Shown: positions 18,661 through 26,793 of the stretch, piece by piece
How positions within the stretch are numbered: position 1 is the stretch's first letter
How the letters are laid out: each line of letters starts with the position of its first letter
Assembly (NCBI GenBank): GCA_036001225.1
Contig: DASYUM010000180.1
Span: forward strand, 1 to 57,476
DNA length: 57,476 nucleotides
Reading direction: 5' to 3'
Source: DASYUM01 sp036001225
GTDB taxonomy: Bacteria > Methylomirabilota > Methylomirabilia > Rokubacteriales > DASRDR01
Notes under the pieces: model-generated
What the model saw: the letters and a program-made list of their open reading frames with translations, nothing else
Databases searched by the model: none
What the model was told of the DNA's origin: nothing
Made by a program: the position numbers and the translations under genes

Positions 18661-18669
18661 CGGAGCCCG

Positions 18670-19632
18670 ATGCCCGCGTCCCGGCTGGTCCGCCGCCTCC
18701 TGATCGTGGGAGGCGGGGGCGCCGTGGTCGCGGCGAGCCTCGCCATCGTCGCGGACCTGCCGGCCACGCTCGACGCGCTCGGCCGGTTCCAGTGGCGGCT
18801 GCTCACCCTGGTCATCGCCGCCACGCTGCTCAACTACGCGTTGCGCTTCCTCAAGTGGCATTTCTATCTCCGGCGGCTGACCGTTCCCCTCCCCGTGCGG
18901 CAGAGTCTCCTCGTCTTCCTCGCCGGCTTCACCATGGCGATCACCCCCGGGAAGGTCGGCGAGCTCCTCAAGGCCTTCCTGGTGCGGGATCTCGTGGGAA
19001 CGGCCCTGAGCCGGACCGCGTCGGTCGTGGTGGCCGAACGGCTCACCGACGTGGCCGGACTCCTGGTCTTGAGCGCGCTCGGGGCCACCGCGCTCCCCCA
19101 CGGGGGGCTGGTGCTGGCGACGGTGGCGGCGCTGCTGGCGGCGGCCTGGGTGCTGCTCCAGATGCCGCGGCTCGCTGACGCGCTTCACGGCGCTCTGCTC
19201 CGGGGTGGCCGCCTGGCCCGGCTGGCCGAGCCACTCCGACTGTTCCTCGGGACTGGGCGGACGCTCCTGGCGCCCGGCCCGCTCGCGCTGACCGTCGGGC
19301 TGTCCATCGTCTCCTGGTTCTTCGAGTGTCTCGCGTTCTCTCTGGTCCTCCAGGGCCTCGGGCTGGCGATGCCGCTCCAAGCGGCGACGTTCCTGTACGC
19401 CTTCGCGGCCCTGGCGGGGGCACTCTCCATGGTGCCCGGCGGTCTCGGCGTCACCGAGGGAAGCCTGACCGGTCTGCTGGTGGCGTTCGGTACCCCACTC
19501 CCCGCCGCCGCGGCGGCGACGCTGCTCATCCGCGCGGCGACGCTCTGGTTCGCGGTGGCGCTCGGGGCGATGACGCTCGCCCTCGCCTTCCGGGGCGGCC
19601 CGGTGATGCCCGAACCGGCCGCCTCCGCGTGA
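18670..19632 (+). CDS. Lysylphosphatidylglycerol synthase TM-domain / UPF0104 membrane protein
   Basis: 320 residues with about eight membrane segments and the UPF0104 pattern (LLNYALRFLKWHFYL, ITPGKVGELLKAFLVRD, MVPGGLGVTEGSL). The family is the membrane domain of MprF-like flippases and also includes HpnL-type proteins; these move or export lipids across the inner membrane. No soluble aminoacyl-transferase domain is present. With hopanoid genes in the same window it could be an HpnL-like protein, but it is not in the hpn cluster. Start chosen at the ATG next to the promoter; no ribosome binding site is visible. Confidence 0.82.
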   Translation: MPASRLVRRLLIVGGGGAVVAASLAIVADLPATLDALGRFQWRLLTLVIAATLLNYALRFLKWHFYLRRLTVPLPVRQSLLVFLAGFTMAITPGKVGELLKAFLVRDLVGTALSRTASVVVAERLTDVAGLLVLSALGATALPHGGLVLATVAALLAAAWVLLQMPRLADALHGALLRGGRLARLAEPLRLFLGTGRTLLAPGPLALTVGLSIVSWFFECLAFSLVLQGLGLAMPLQAATFLYAFAALAGALSMVPGGLGVTEGSLTGLLVAFGTPLPAAAAATLLIRAATLWFAVALGAMTLALAFRGGPVMPEPAASA

Positions 19633-19674
19633 TCGCAACCTCGCGCCCGCTGAGGATTCGCCGTTTCGCCGGCG

Positions 19675-19683
19675 TGCTATGCT
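19675..19683 (+). promoter_or_regulatory. Extended -10 element before ligA
   Basis: TGCTATGCT: TGn extension plus TATGCT (19678-19683), 6 nt before the ligA ATG. No clear -35 box. The spacing fits a leaderless transcript starting at the ATG. Confidence 0.5.
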
Positions 19684-19689
19684 GGCGCC

Positions 19690-21723
19690 ATGACGGCGGA
19701 TCGGCGCGCGCAGGAGCGGGCGGACCAGCTCCGGCGTCTCATCGCGCACCACGACTACCGCTACTACGTGGACGACCGCCCCGAAGTCTCCGACGCCGAG
19801 TACGATGCCCTTCTCCGCGAGCTCAGGGAGCTGGAAGCCCGTCATCCCGAGCTGATCACGCCCGATTCGCCGACCCAGCGGGTCGCCGGCCAGGTCGCCG
19901 AAGCCTTCGCGCCGGTCGAGCACAAGGTGCCCATGCTGAGCCTCGACAACGCGACGAGCAGCGCCGACCTCAAGCAGTTCGAGGCCCGGCTCCGTCGCGT
20001 GCTCCCCGGCGTCGAGTTCGCCTACGTGTGCGAGCCGAAGGTGGATGGGCTCGGGGTCGCGCTGCTCTACGAGGACGGGCGCCTGGCCCGCGGGGCGACG
20101 CGAGGCGACGGGCGGGTAGGCGAGGACGTCACCGCCAACCTACGGACGATCCGCGCGATCCCGCTGGTGCTCTCCGGACGGCTCGCCGAGTGTAAAGTGC
20201 TCGAGGTCCGGGGCGAGGTGTTCATGCGGCGAGAGGACTTCCGCCGGCTCAACGACGAGCTGGAAGCCGCCGGGCAGCCGCCGTTCGCCAACCCGCGCAA
20301 CGCCGCCGCCGGCTCGGTCCGTCAGAAGGACCCCGCCGTCACCGCCCGCCGGCCGCTCGACATCTACGTCTACCAGATCAGCCACGCCGAGCGGCTCCCA
20401 TGCGCGACCCACCGCGAGGTGCTGGCCGCCCTGCGCGACGCGGGGTTCAAGACGAACCCCAAGAGCCGGCCCTGTGCCACGATGGACGAGGTCGTCGCCA
20501 CCTGTGAGGCACTGGAGGCGGAGCGCGACGCGCTGCCCTACGAGGCCGACGGCGTGGTGGTGAAGGTGGACAGCCTCGACCAGCAGCGGCGCCTGGGGGC
20601 GACCGGCCATCACCCTCGGTGGGCCATCGCCTACAAGTTCGCGGCCCAGCAGGCCCTGAGCCGAATCCGCGCCATTCGGATCAACGTGGGGCGGACGGGC
20701 GCGTTGACGCCGTCGGCCGAACTGGATCCCGTCCGGATCGCCGGCGCCACCATCAGCCGGGCCACCCTCCACAATGCCGACGAGATCGAGCGTCTCGACG
20801 TGCGGGAGGGCGATACCGTCCTGATCGAGCGGGCCGGCGACGTGATCCCGCACGTCGTCCGTGTGATCGTCGAGAAGCGTCCACCCGACGCGGCGCGCTA
20901 CGTCTTCCCGACCGAATGCCCGGTCTGCGGCACCGCCGCCGGCCGGCTGGAGGGCGAGGTCGTCGTCCGCTGCGCCAATGCGGCGTGCCCGGCCCGCCTC
21001 AAGGAGGCGCTCTTCCACTACGGCTCCCGGGGCGCCATGGACATCGAGCATCTGGGAGAGGCGGTGATCGAGCAGCTGGTGGACCGCGAGCGGGTGCGTG
21101 ACTTCGCCGATCTCTACACGCTCACGGTCGACGAGCTGGCCGCCCTGGAGCGCCTGGCCGAGAAGTCGGCCACCAACCTGGTGCGGGCCATCCAGGCGTC
21201 GAAGACGCGGGGGCTGGCCCGCCTCCTCTACGCCCTCGGCATCCGGTACGTCGGGGAACGAGCCGGCCAGCTTCTTGCCGAGCACTTCGGGGCGATGGAG
21301 CGGCTGCGCGCCGCCAGCGCGGCCGAGATCGGCGAGATCTACGGCATCGGGCCGCGGATCGCGGCCGCCGTGCGTCTCTTCTTCGACCAGCCGGCCAACC
21401 AGCGCGTCGTGGACCGGCTCCGCGAGGTCGGGGTGGTGATGGAGCAGCCCGGCGCGGCCGCCGGGCCGAAGCCGCTGGCCGGTCGGCTGTTCGTCCTGAC
21501 CGGCGGCTTCGAGCACCTCTCACGGGACGAGGCCAAGGCGCTGATTACCCGTCGGGGAGGGCGGGTCACCTCCGCGGTGTCCCGGAAGACCGATTACGTC
21601 GTCGTGGGCCGGGACCCGGGGTCGAAGGCCGACGACGCACGACGGCTCGGCGTGAAGATCCTCGATGAGGCCGAGTTCCTCCGCCTGACGGGCCGCCCGG
21701 GCGAGCCGACCGGGCGAGCATGA
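19690..21723 (+). CDS. ligA: NAD-dependent DNA ligase LigA
   Basis: 677 residues, standard length. Domain Ia (HDYRYYVDD) is followed by the adenylation motif CEPKVDGLG with K117 as the AMP-accepting lysine, an OB fold, a Cys4 zinc finger (CPVC...CANAACPAR), helix-hairpin-helix repeats (LGIRYVGERAGQLLA, IGEIYGIGPRIA) and a C-terminal BRCT domain (LTGGFEHLSRDEAKALI). It seals nicks in replication and repair with NAD. Preceded by an extended -10 box and no ribosome binding site. Confidence 0.97.
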   Translation: MTADRRAQERADQLRRLIAHHDYRYYVDDRPEVSDAEYDALLRELRELEARHPELITPDSPTQRVAGQVAEAFAPVEHKVPMLSLDNATSSADLKQFEARLRRVLPGVEFAYVCEPKVDGLGVALLYEDGRLARGATRGDGRVGEDVTANLRTIRAIPLVLSGRLAECKVLEVRGEVFMRREDFRRLNDELEAAGQPPFANPRNAAAGSVRQKDPAVTARRPLDIYVYQISHAERLPCATHREVLAALRDAGFKTNPKSRPCATMDEVVATCEALEAERDALPYEADGVVVKVDSLDQQRRLGATGHHPRWAIAYKFAAQQALSRIRAIRINVGRTGALTPSAELDPVRIAGATISRATLHNADEIERLDVREGDTVLIERAGDVIPHVVRVIVEKRPPDAARYVFPTECPVCGTAAGRLEGEVVVRCANAACPARLKEALFHYGSRGAMDIEHLGEAVIEQLVDRERVRDFADLYTLTVDELAALERLAEKSATNLVRAIQASKTRGLARLLYALGIRYVGERAGQLLAEHFGAMERLRAASAAEIGEIYGIGPRIAAAVRLFFDQPANQRVVDRLREVGVVMEQPGAAAGPKPLAGRLFVLTGGFEHLSRDEAKALITRRGGRVTSAVSRKTDYVVVGRDPGSKADDARRLGVKILDEAEFLRLTGRPGEPTGRA

Positions 21724-21779
21724 GAATTAGTGTGTCAACGCCAGCCCAGTCGGGCGCCATGGGGTCAGCCTGGAGGTCT

Positions 21780-21804
21780 CTCCCATCTCCCCTCGGGATG
21801 GGAG
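21780..21804. repeat. Hairpin downstream of ligA
   Basis: CTCCCATC (21780-21787) and GATGGGAG (21797-21804) form an 8-bp stem with a 9-nt loop between ligA and the HEAT/TPR gene. No T-run follows, so a terminator role is uncertain. Confidence 0.45.
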
Positions 21805-21829
21805 GGGCCGGGGGTGAGGGGGGACCCGA

Positions 21830-22456
21830 ATGATCCCCTGGATGGCGGCGGCGCTCCTGGTGGCCGCGCTGGCTCAGGCTCCCGACGAGGCGGCGCTCCT
21901 CGAGCGCCTGAAGGGGGGAACGGCGGCCGAGCGGCGAGCCGCCGCCGGCCGGTTGGGCGAGGTCGGGGGCGCCGCGGCGGCCGGCGAGCTGGCCCGGGCC
22001 CTCCGCGACCCGGATGCCGAGGTGCGAGACCGGGCCCAGGCCGCTCTGTGGGCGATCTGGCAACGCTCGGGCAACGCCGCGGTGGACGCGCTTCTACAGC
22101 GCGGCATCGTCCTCATGGACCAGGGACGGTACCCGGACGCGGCCGCGGTGTTCAGCGAGGTGATCGACCGCGACCCCGGCTTCGCCGAGGGCTGGAACAA
22201 GCGGGCCACGGTCTACTACCTGATGGGCGAGTACGACCGCTCGCTGGCCGATTGCCAGGAGGTCATTCGCCGCAACCCGATCCACTTCGGCGCGCTCTCC
22301 GGGTTCGGGCTGATCTACCTGCAGAAGGGCGACCTCGAGCGCGCCGCCGAGTACTTCGAGCGTGCCCTCACCGTGAACCCGAACCTGGAGACGGTGGAAG
22401 CGGTCCTGGAGCAGCTCCACGAGCTGCTCAAGCAGCGCAAGAAGCAGGCGATCTGA
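21830..22456 (+). CDS. HEAT-like and TPR repeat protein, probably exported
   Basis: 208 residues. A short hydrophobic N-terminus (MIPWMAAALLVAALAQA) could be a signal peptide. Residues 20-85 form HEAT-like helices (AAERRAAAGRLGEVGG, PDAEVRDRAQAALWAI). Residues 90-195 hold three TPRs (GRYPDAAAVFSEVIDRDPGFAEGW and two more). Such proteins are scaffolds; no enzymatic motif is present. It is 43 nt upstream of the RraA-like gene on the same strand. Function unknown. Confidence 0.75.
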   Translation: MIPWMAAALLVAALAQAPDEAALLERLKGGTAAERRAAAGRLGEVGGAAAAGELARALRDPDAEVRDRAQAALWAIWQRSGNAAVDALLQRGIVLMDQGRYPDAAAVFSEVIDRDPGFAEGWNKRATVYYLMGEYDRSLADCQEVIRRNPIHFGALSGFGLIYLQKGDLERAAEYFERALTVNPNLETVEAVLEQLHELLKQRKKQAI

Positions 22457-22499
22457 GACATCCGAGCCGGCCAACCGGTGGCCGGCCCCAGGAGGCCCC

Positions 22500-23195
22500 A
22501 TGCCCCCGCTCGACCCCAAGCTGCTCGACGAGCTCCGTGCGATCTCGTCCCCGACCATCGCCAACGCGATCGAGGTCTTCAACGTGCGCCCGCGCAGCGC
22601 CGGCTTCGTCTCGTCGGAGATCGCCTGCCGCTTCCCGCGCCTGGGGGCGATGGTCGGCTACGCGGTCACCGCGCTGATCCGGGCCGAGCAGGCGCCGCTC
22701 GAGGGTCACCGGGCCGCCGAGTCCGCCTGGTGGGACCACGTGGCGGCCAGCCCGGGACCGCGGGTGGTGGTGATGCACGACATCGACGAGCCGCGCGGGT
22801 GCGGCGCGTACTGGGGCGAGGTCCAGGCGAACATCCACAAGGCGCTCGGCTGCGTGGGCGTCGTCACCGACGGCACCGTGCGCGACCTTCCGGAGGCCGA
22901 GGCCCTCGGCTTTCACTTCTTCTCGGGCCACGTGTCGGTCTCCCACGCCTATGTCCACATGGTCGATTTCGGCTTGCCGGTCAAGCTGGGAGGGCTGGTC
23001 GTGCGGCCGGGCGATCTGCTTCACGGCGACCAGCACGGGGCGGTGGTGATCCCGCCCGAGATCGCGGCCCAGATCCCGGAGGCGGCGGCCCGGATCGAGG
23101 CGCGAGAACGGAAGATGATCGCGGTCTGTCAGAAGCCCGGGGTCACCCTCGACGAGCTGAAGGCCGCCCGGAAGGCGATGCAGCAGTCGTATTGA
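22500..23195 (+). CDS. RraA-like / HMG aldolase family protein
   Basis: 231 residues. The RraA fold is shown by ISSPTIANAIEVF near the N-terminus, GVVTDGTVRDLPEAEALGF with its conserved Asp and Arg, and RPGDLLHGDQHGAVVIP. Family members are either RNase E inhibitors (RraA) or metal-dependent 4-hydroxy-4-methyl-2-oxoglutarate/4-carboxy-4-hydroxy-2-oxoadipate aldolases. The conserved GD...R motif of the aldolases is present, and the length (231, longer than RraA at about 160) fits the aldolase-like branch used in aromatic or sugar acid catabolism. Substrate unknown. Confidence 0.82.
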   Translation: MPPLDPKLLDELRAISSPTIANAIEVFNVRPRSAGFVSSEIACRFPRLGAMVGYAVTALIRAEQAPLEGHRAAESAWWDHVAASPGPRVVVMHDIDEPRGCGAYWGEVQANIHKALGCVGVVTDGTVRDLPEAEALGFHFFSGHVSVSHAYVHMVDFGLPVKLGGLVVRPGDLLHGDQHGAVVIPPEIAAQIPEAAARIEARERKMIAVCQKPGVTLDELKAARKAMQQSY

Positions 23196-23210
23196 GGCCG
23201 GCTCGGCGAG

Positions 23211-23236
23211 TCAGGCGGCGGCGCTCGGCCGCCTGA
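23211..23236. terminator. Possible bidirectional terminator hairpin between convergent genes
   Basis: TCAGGCGGC (23211-23219) and GCCGCCTGA (23228-23236) form a perfect 9-bp stem with an 8-nt loop, in the 82-nt space between the convergent RraA-like and receiver genes. No T-tract is present on either strand, so this rests on position and stem strength. Confidence 0.45.
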
Positions 23237-23277
23237 GGAAGGTCCCCCGTCAGCAGGGGCGATTCGGCCGAGACGGC

Positions 23278-23835
23278 CTAGCCGCGCCGAGGGCGCCCCA
23301 CCACCCGGAGGATGATCGCAGCCAGGACCGCGTCGTCTACCGGCTTGGCCAGGTGAGCCTGGAATCCAGCCGACCAGGTCTCGAAGTAGTCCCGGTCGGC
23401 CCCGAGCGCGGTCAGCGCGATGACGGGGACATCGGCCCAGCGCGGGCTGGCCCGCAAGGCCCGCACGAACTCGAAGCCATCCATCCCGGGCATCAGGATG
23501 TCAGTCACCACGGCGTCGGGGTGGATCATCTGGAGCCGCCGGAGCGCCTCCCGGCCGCTCTTGGCCGCCACGACCGAGGCGCCGTGGTGCTCGAGCAGCA
23601 TCCGGGTCGTCTCGCGGGCATCGACGTCGTCCTCGACCAGCATCAACACGATGCCGTCGAGGCGCGGCAGGAGGGTTGCCTTGGCCGAGGCCGCTACCTC
23701 GCGGTCGGGCAGCGGCGACGTCGGCCGTGGCCGGGAACGTCGCCGGGGCGCCGTACTCGCTTGGAAGTACGCCAGCGGCGGCGGGGCGCCCGGCTCTTTA
23801 GACGATCCCCGGCCGGGAACTTGATCGCGGGTCAT
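23278..23835 (-). CDS. Stand-alone response regulator receiver protein
   Basis: 185 residues. A basic, Pro/Ser-rich N-terminal extension of about 58 residues precedes a single receiver domain: LVEDDVDARE (acidic pocket), VVTDILMPGMDG (phosphorylated Asp), IALTALG (switch Thr) and HLAKPVDD (Lys). No output domain. It is a CheY-like signalling module for an unlinked histidine kinase. The ATG is one nt after the stop of the small zinc-finger gene, so the two are translationally coupled. Confidence 0.9.
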   Translation of the reverse strand: MTRDQVPGRGSSKEPGAPPPLAYFQASTAPRRRSRPRPTSPLPDREVAASAKATLLPRLDGIVLMLVEDDVDARETTRMLLEHHGASVVAAKSGREALRRLQMIHPDAVVTDILMPGMDGFEFVRALRASPRWADVPVIALTALGADRDYFETWSAGFQAHLAKPVDDAVLAAIILRVVGRPRRG

Positions 23836-23836
23836 G

Positions 23837-24028
23837 TCAGGCGGCCTGCTCCGGCCAGCCGGCGGGGCGCCGGCTCGCCTCCAGGAGCTGCTCGGTCTCG
23901 TACAACGCCAGGAGTGAGGATCCGACGGGGCACAGCGCAGCCGGCGCGGTCAGCGCACTTTCGCCGCCGCAGCGATGGCAGCGGGCGAGATGCTCTTCCA
24001 ACCGGACCCGGGCACTGTCCGAACCCAT
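23837..24028 (-). CDS. Small zf-HC2-like zinc-finger protein
   Basis: 63 residues from an ATG preceded by a GGAGGGGGGC site; a GTG six codons earlier is possible. The core EEHLARCHRCGG contains H-x3-C-x2-C, the zinc motif of anti-sigma-type zf-HC2 domains. There is no membrane segment and no ECF sigma gene beside it; instead the stop is one nt from the start of a receiver protein. It may be a redox- or metal-responsive partner of that receiver or of an unlinked sigma factor. Function is inferred from the motif only. Confidence 0.6.
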   Translation of the reverse strand: MGSDSARVRLEEHLARCHRCGGESALTAPAALCPVGSSLLALYETEQLLEASRRPAGWPEQAA

Positions 24029-24164
24029 CGGGAAGCCCCCCTCCACCGCCCGCCTGCCTCAGACGGCCGCGCGATGGTTCCCACCGGCCTTCCAGGTATC
24101 GGGCTGCGACACCCACCGTATCGGTCCGCGACGTTTGGACGCCCGACCCCACGCCGCTCGCACG

Positions 24165-24193
24165 AGTCTAGCCGGATTCGTTCGCGCCGCAAA
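24165..24193 (-). promoter_or_regulatory. Weak candidate promoter for the zinc-finger/receiver pair
   Basis: On the minus strand TTTGCG (24188-24193), a 17-bp spacer and TAGACT (24165-24170), about 137 nt before the zinc-finger gene. The match is modest. The remaining 24029-24265 stretch holds nothing else recognisable. Confidence 0.3.
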
Positions 24194-24265
24194 CAGCAGT
24201 GCCGGCAATTACTTAGGGGCACCCTGCGACGCGCCGCTACCGATCTCCGGCCATCCCCGCAATCG

Positions 24266-24296
24266 AAAAAGTGCAACGGCTGTGCCGGTTTTGCAC
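24266..24296 (-). terminator. Intrinsic terminator of the LLM oxidoreductase gene
   Basis: Read on the minus strand, GTGCAA (24291-24296) and TTGCAC (24271-24276) enclose CGGC/GCCG with a 3-nt loop and a small bulge; TTTTT follows at 24270-24266. It lies about 15-45 nt after the stop codon of the LLM gene and ends the long minus-strand block. Confidence 0.75.
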
Positions 24297-24309
24297 ACGG
24301 GCGGCGCCG

Positions 24310-25242
24310 TCACCGAAACGCGGGCACCACGGCCTCCATGAAGCGGTCGAGTTGAGGGCGTGGGTCCCGGGGGAGGAAGAACGTCGGCAGGAAGAGCATC
24401 CCGACCCCGGTCTCGCGGAGGGCCGCGAGCTTGTCCTGAATGGCGGCGGGGCTTCCCGCCAGGAGCGTGTCGCGGGCCGCCGCCTCGTCGCGACCGAGCC
24501 GCTCCATGAACCGGGTCTGGAGCGCCTCGATCTGAGCCCGATCCTCGGTGACGAGGGGCAGCATGTTGGCCGAGCGGAGGAGCATGGCCGGGTCCCGCCC
24601 GACCGCCGCGCAATGCTGCTCCAGGACCTTCCCCTTCCGGGCCAGGATCTCCGGCCCGCCCCAGACGTTCCAGTGATCGGCGTGCCGGGCGGCGATCCGG
24701 AGCGTGACCTTCTCGCCTCCGCCGCCGACCATCAGCTCCGGGTGCGGCCGCTGGAGCGGCTTCGGCATGAGCGGCGCGTCCTCGAGTTGATAGTAGCGGC
24801 CGCGGAAGGTCGTCTTCGGCTGGGTCCAGAGCGCCCTCAGAATCTGGCAGGCTTCGTCCAGGCGCGCCAGCCGCTCGCCGAGCGTATAGAACGGGATCCC
24901 GTAGGCGCGGTGCTCGTTTTCCTGCCAGCCGGCGCCGATCCCGCAGAGCAGGCGCCCGCCGGAGACGATGTCCACGTTGGCCGCCATCTTGGCCAGCACG
25001 GCTGGATGCCGGTAGGTGTTGCCGGCCACGATGGTGCCGACGCGCAGCCGCGGGACCAGAGCGGCCAGCGAGGCCAGCGTGCTCCAGCACTCGAGGGTGT
25101 CGCCGACGCGGTCGGGCGTGTTGGGCATGAAGTGGTCGGTCACGCAGGCCGCGTCCCAACCCGCCGCCTCGCCGTAGCGCCAGAGCGCCAGCACCTCGGC
25201 CCAGGTGGTGTTGGTCAGGCTGACGAAGAGCCCGAACTTCAT
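24310..25242 (-). CDS. LLM class F420-dependent (or flavin-dependent) oxidoreductase
   Basis: 310 residues from ATG (MKFGLFVSLTNTTWAE); the open frame extends upstream but only through repeat and shadow sequence. Luciferase-like TIM barrel features are present: GWDAACVTDHFMPN, RLRVGTIVAGNTYRHPAVLAKMAANVDIVSGGRL and GIGAGWQENEHRAYGIPF. The GIGAGW and TDHF patterns are those of F420-dependent TIGR03560-like oxidoreductases. It probably reduces or oxidises a small organic substrate with reduced F420 or FMN. Downstream of pyk, separated by a repeat; followed by a terminator. Confidence 0.85.
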   Translation of the reverse strand: MKFGLFVSLTNTTWAEVLALWRYGEAAGWDAACVTDHFMPNTPDRVGDTLECWSTLASLAALVPRLRVGTIVAGNTYRHPAVLAKMAANVDIVSGGRLLCGIGAGWQENEHRAYGIPFYTLGERLARLDEACQILRALWTQPKTTFRGRYYQLEDAPLMPKPLQRPHPELMVGGGGEKVTLRIAARHADHWNVWGGPEILARKGKVLEQHCAAVGRDPAMLLRSANMLPLVTEDRAQIEALQTRFMERLGRDEAAARDTLLAGSPAAIQDKLAALRETGVGMLFLPTFFLPRDPRPQLDRFMEAVVPAFR

Positions 25243-25249
25243 CGCCGAG

Positions 25250-25364
25250 CCGATGACCGTCGCATCTCGTCGTCCTCGGTCGTCGGCGCGCCTCAACGTA
25301 TGCGGCATACGCCTCGGCGCGCCTCCTCCCTGCGTCCTCGATCTGCTCGGCCCTCGGCTCGGCG
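25250..25364 (-). repeat. Intergenic repeat, short form without the 60-bp module
   Basis: Between pyk and the LLM gene, the minus strand carries segments shared with 38084-38316 and 56143-56310: CGAGCAGATC-AGGACGCAG, GCGCCGAGGCGTATGCCGC, GTTGAGGCGCG and GAGGACG...GATGCGACGG. It lacks the hairpin module of about 60 bp that interrupts the other copies between GCCGC and GTTGAGGCG. It therefore looks like the empty form of a composite repeat. Confidence 0.7.
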
Positions 25365-26789
25365 TCATCGGTGCTCGCCCACGCGATGCAGCTTCAGGAG
25401 GTTCACGGTCCCCCGGACCCAGAGGGGGGCGCCGGCGACGATGATCAGGATGTCGTTGTACCGCACGGTGCGGTCGGCGAGCAGGTTGGCCTCGATCCCG
25501 GCCACCATCTCGTCGATGGTGGTGAGCTTGGGGATCAGCCGCGGCACGACGCCCCAGTCGAGGACCAGGCGCCGGCGGACGCGCTCGGAGGGCGTGAAGG
25601 CGATGATGGGGACGGGCGGGCGGTCCTGGGAGATGAGCCGCGCCGTCGAGCCCGACTGGGTGAACGCCACGATCGCGCGCGCCTTCAGCTCCTGGGCGGC
25701 GAAGGCGGCGACGTCCGAGATGGCCTGGGGGAACGAGACCTCGCCGCGGCGGGGCCGATCCATGGTGGCCGGCGGGAACGCGGCCTCGGTGCGCCGGATG
25801 ATCCGGTCGAGGACGCGCACCGCCTCGACCGGGTAGGCGCCGGTCGCCGACTCGGCCGAGAGCATGACGGCGTCGGTGCCGTCCAGGACCGCGTTGGCGA
25901 CGTCCGAGACTTCGGCCCGCGTCGGGCGGGGCGCCGCCACCATCGACTCCAGCATCTGGGTGGCGGTGATGACCGGGGTCCGGGTGAGCCGCGCCTTGCG
26001 GATGATCTCCTTCTGGGCGATCGGCACCTCCTCCAGCGGCATCTCGACCCCGAGGTCCCCGCGTGCCACCATCACCGCGCTGGTGGCGGCCAGGATCTCG
26101 TCCAGGCGCCCCAGCGCCTCTGGCCGCTCGAGCTTGGCCACCACCTGGGCGTCCGACCGGTGCTCGTTGATGGATTCGCGGACCTCCAGGATGTCGGCGG
26201 CCGAGCGCACGAAGGAGACGCCCACGTAATCCACGCCGTGGCGGAGGCCGAAGGCGAGGTCGTCGCGGTCCTTGTCGGTGAGGACCGCCATCCGCATGGC
26301 GGTGCGCGGCAGGTTCACGCCCTTGTGATCGCGGACGGGCCCGCCCGTCTCCACCCGGCACACGATCTCGTCGCCTTGCACGTCTTGCACCTCGAGGGCG
26401 ATCCGGCCGTCGTCGATCAGCACCCGGTCCCCGGGCTTGACGTCGCGGGAGAAGCCCTCGTAGGAGATGGATGCCCGCTCGGCCGACCCCTGGACGCTCT
26501 CGGTGGTGAGGATGAACGGCCGCCCGCGCCGCAGCATGGCGATGCCGCCCTCGAAGGCGCCGAGCCGGATCTTGGGGCCCTGGAGGTCCTGGAGGATGGC
26601 GATCGGCTTGCCGGTCCGGGCCTCGACCGAGCGGATCCGCTCGATGGCCTGGCCGTGCTCGGCCTGCGTGCCATGGGAGAAGTTCAGGCGGGCCACGTCC
26701 ATCCCGGCCCGGGCCATCTGCTCGATGATCCCCTCGGCGACCGACGCCGGGCCGAGGGTACAGACGATCTTGGCCAGCCGCTCCCGCAC
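25365..26789 (-). CDS. pyk: Pyruvate kinase
   Basis: 474 residues. N-terminal KIVCTLGPAS and MDVARLNFSHG, B domain insertion around 70-165, KLERPEAL (catalytic Lys and metal-binding Glu region), ARGDLGVEMPLEEVPIAQKEII (phosphoenolpyruvate and Mg site), ATQMLESM and LDGTDAVMLSAESATGAYPVEAV. It converts phosphoenolpyruvate and ADP to pyruvate and ATP. ATG start; 4 nt after the FAH-family stop, so likely co-transcribed. Confidence 0.97.
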   Translation of the reverse strand: MRERLAKIVCTLGPASVAEGIIEQMARAGMDVARLNFSHGTQAEHGQAIERIRSVEARTGKPIAILQDLQGPKIRLGAFEGGIAMLRRGRPFILTTESVQGSAERASISYEGFSRDVKPGDRVLIDDGRIALEVQDVQGDEIVCRVETGGPVRDHKGVNLPRTAMRMAVLTDKDRDDLAFGLRHGVDYVGVSFVRSAADILEVRESINEHRSDAQVVAKLERPEALGRLDEILAATSAVMVARGDLGVEMPLEEVPIAQKEIIRKARLTRTPVITATQMLESMVAAPRPTRAEVSDVANAVLDGTDAVMLSAESATGAYPVEAVRVLDRIIRRTEAAFPPATMDRPRRGEVSFPQAISDVAAFAAQELKARAIVAFTQSGSTARLISQDRPPVPIIAFTPSERVRRRLVLDWGVVPRLIPKLTTIDEMVAGIEANLLADRTVRYNDILIIVAGAPLWVRGTVNLLKLHRVGEHR

Positions 26790-26793
26790 CCGG

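Larger units (their letters stand above)
18260..18669. other. Non-coding stretch of 410 bp between ccmF and the flippase-like gene
   Basis: No credible protein gene. It contains the double-hairpin element at its left end, two related GGGAGGGCT-containing segments near 18378 and 18453, and a 9-bp inverted repeat GCTTGCAAT (18432-18440) and ATTGCAAGC (18513-18521) 72 nt apart. A TTTTT run lies at 18556-18560. The right end holds the promoter at 18632-18660. A small RNA is conceivable but not demonstrated. Confidence 0.5.
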
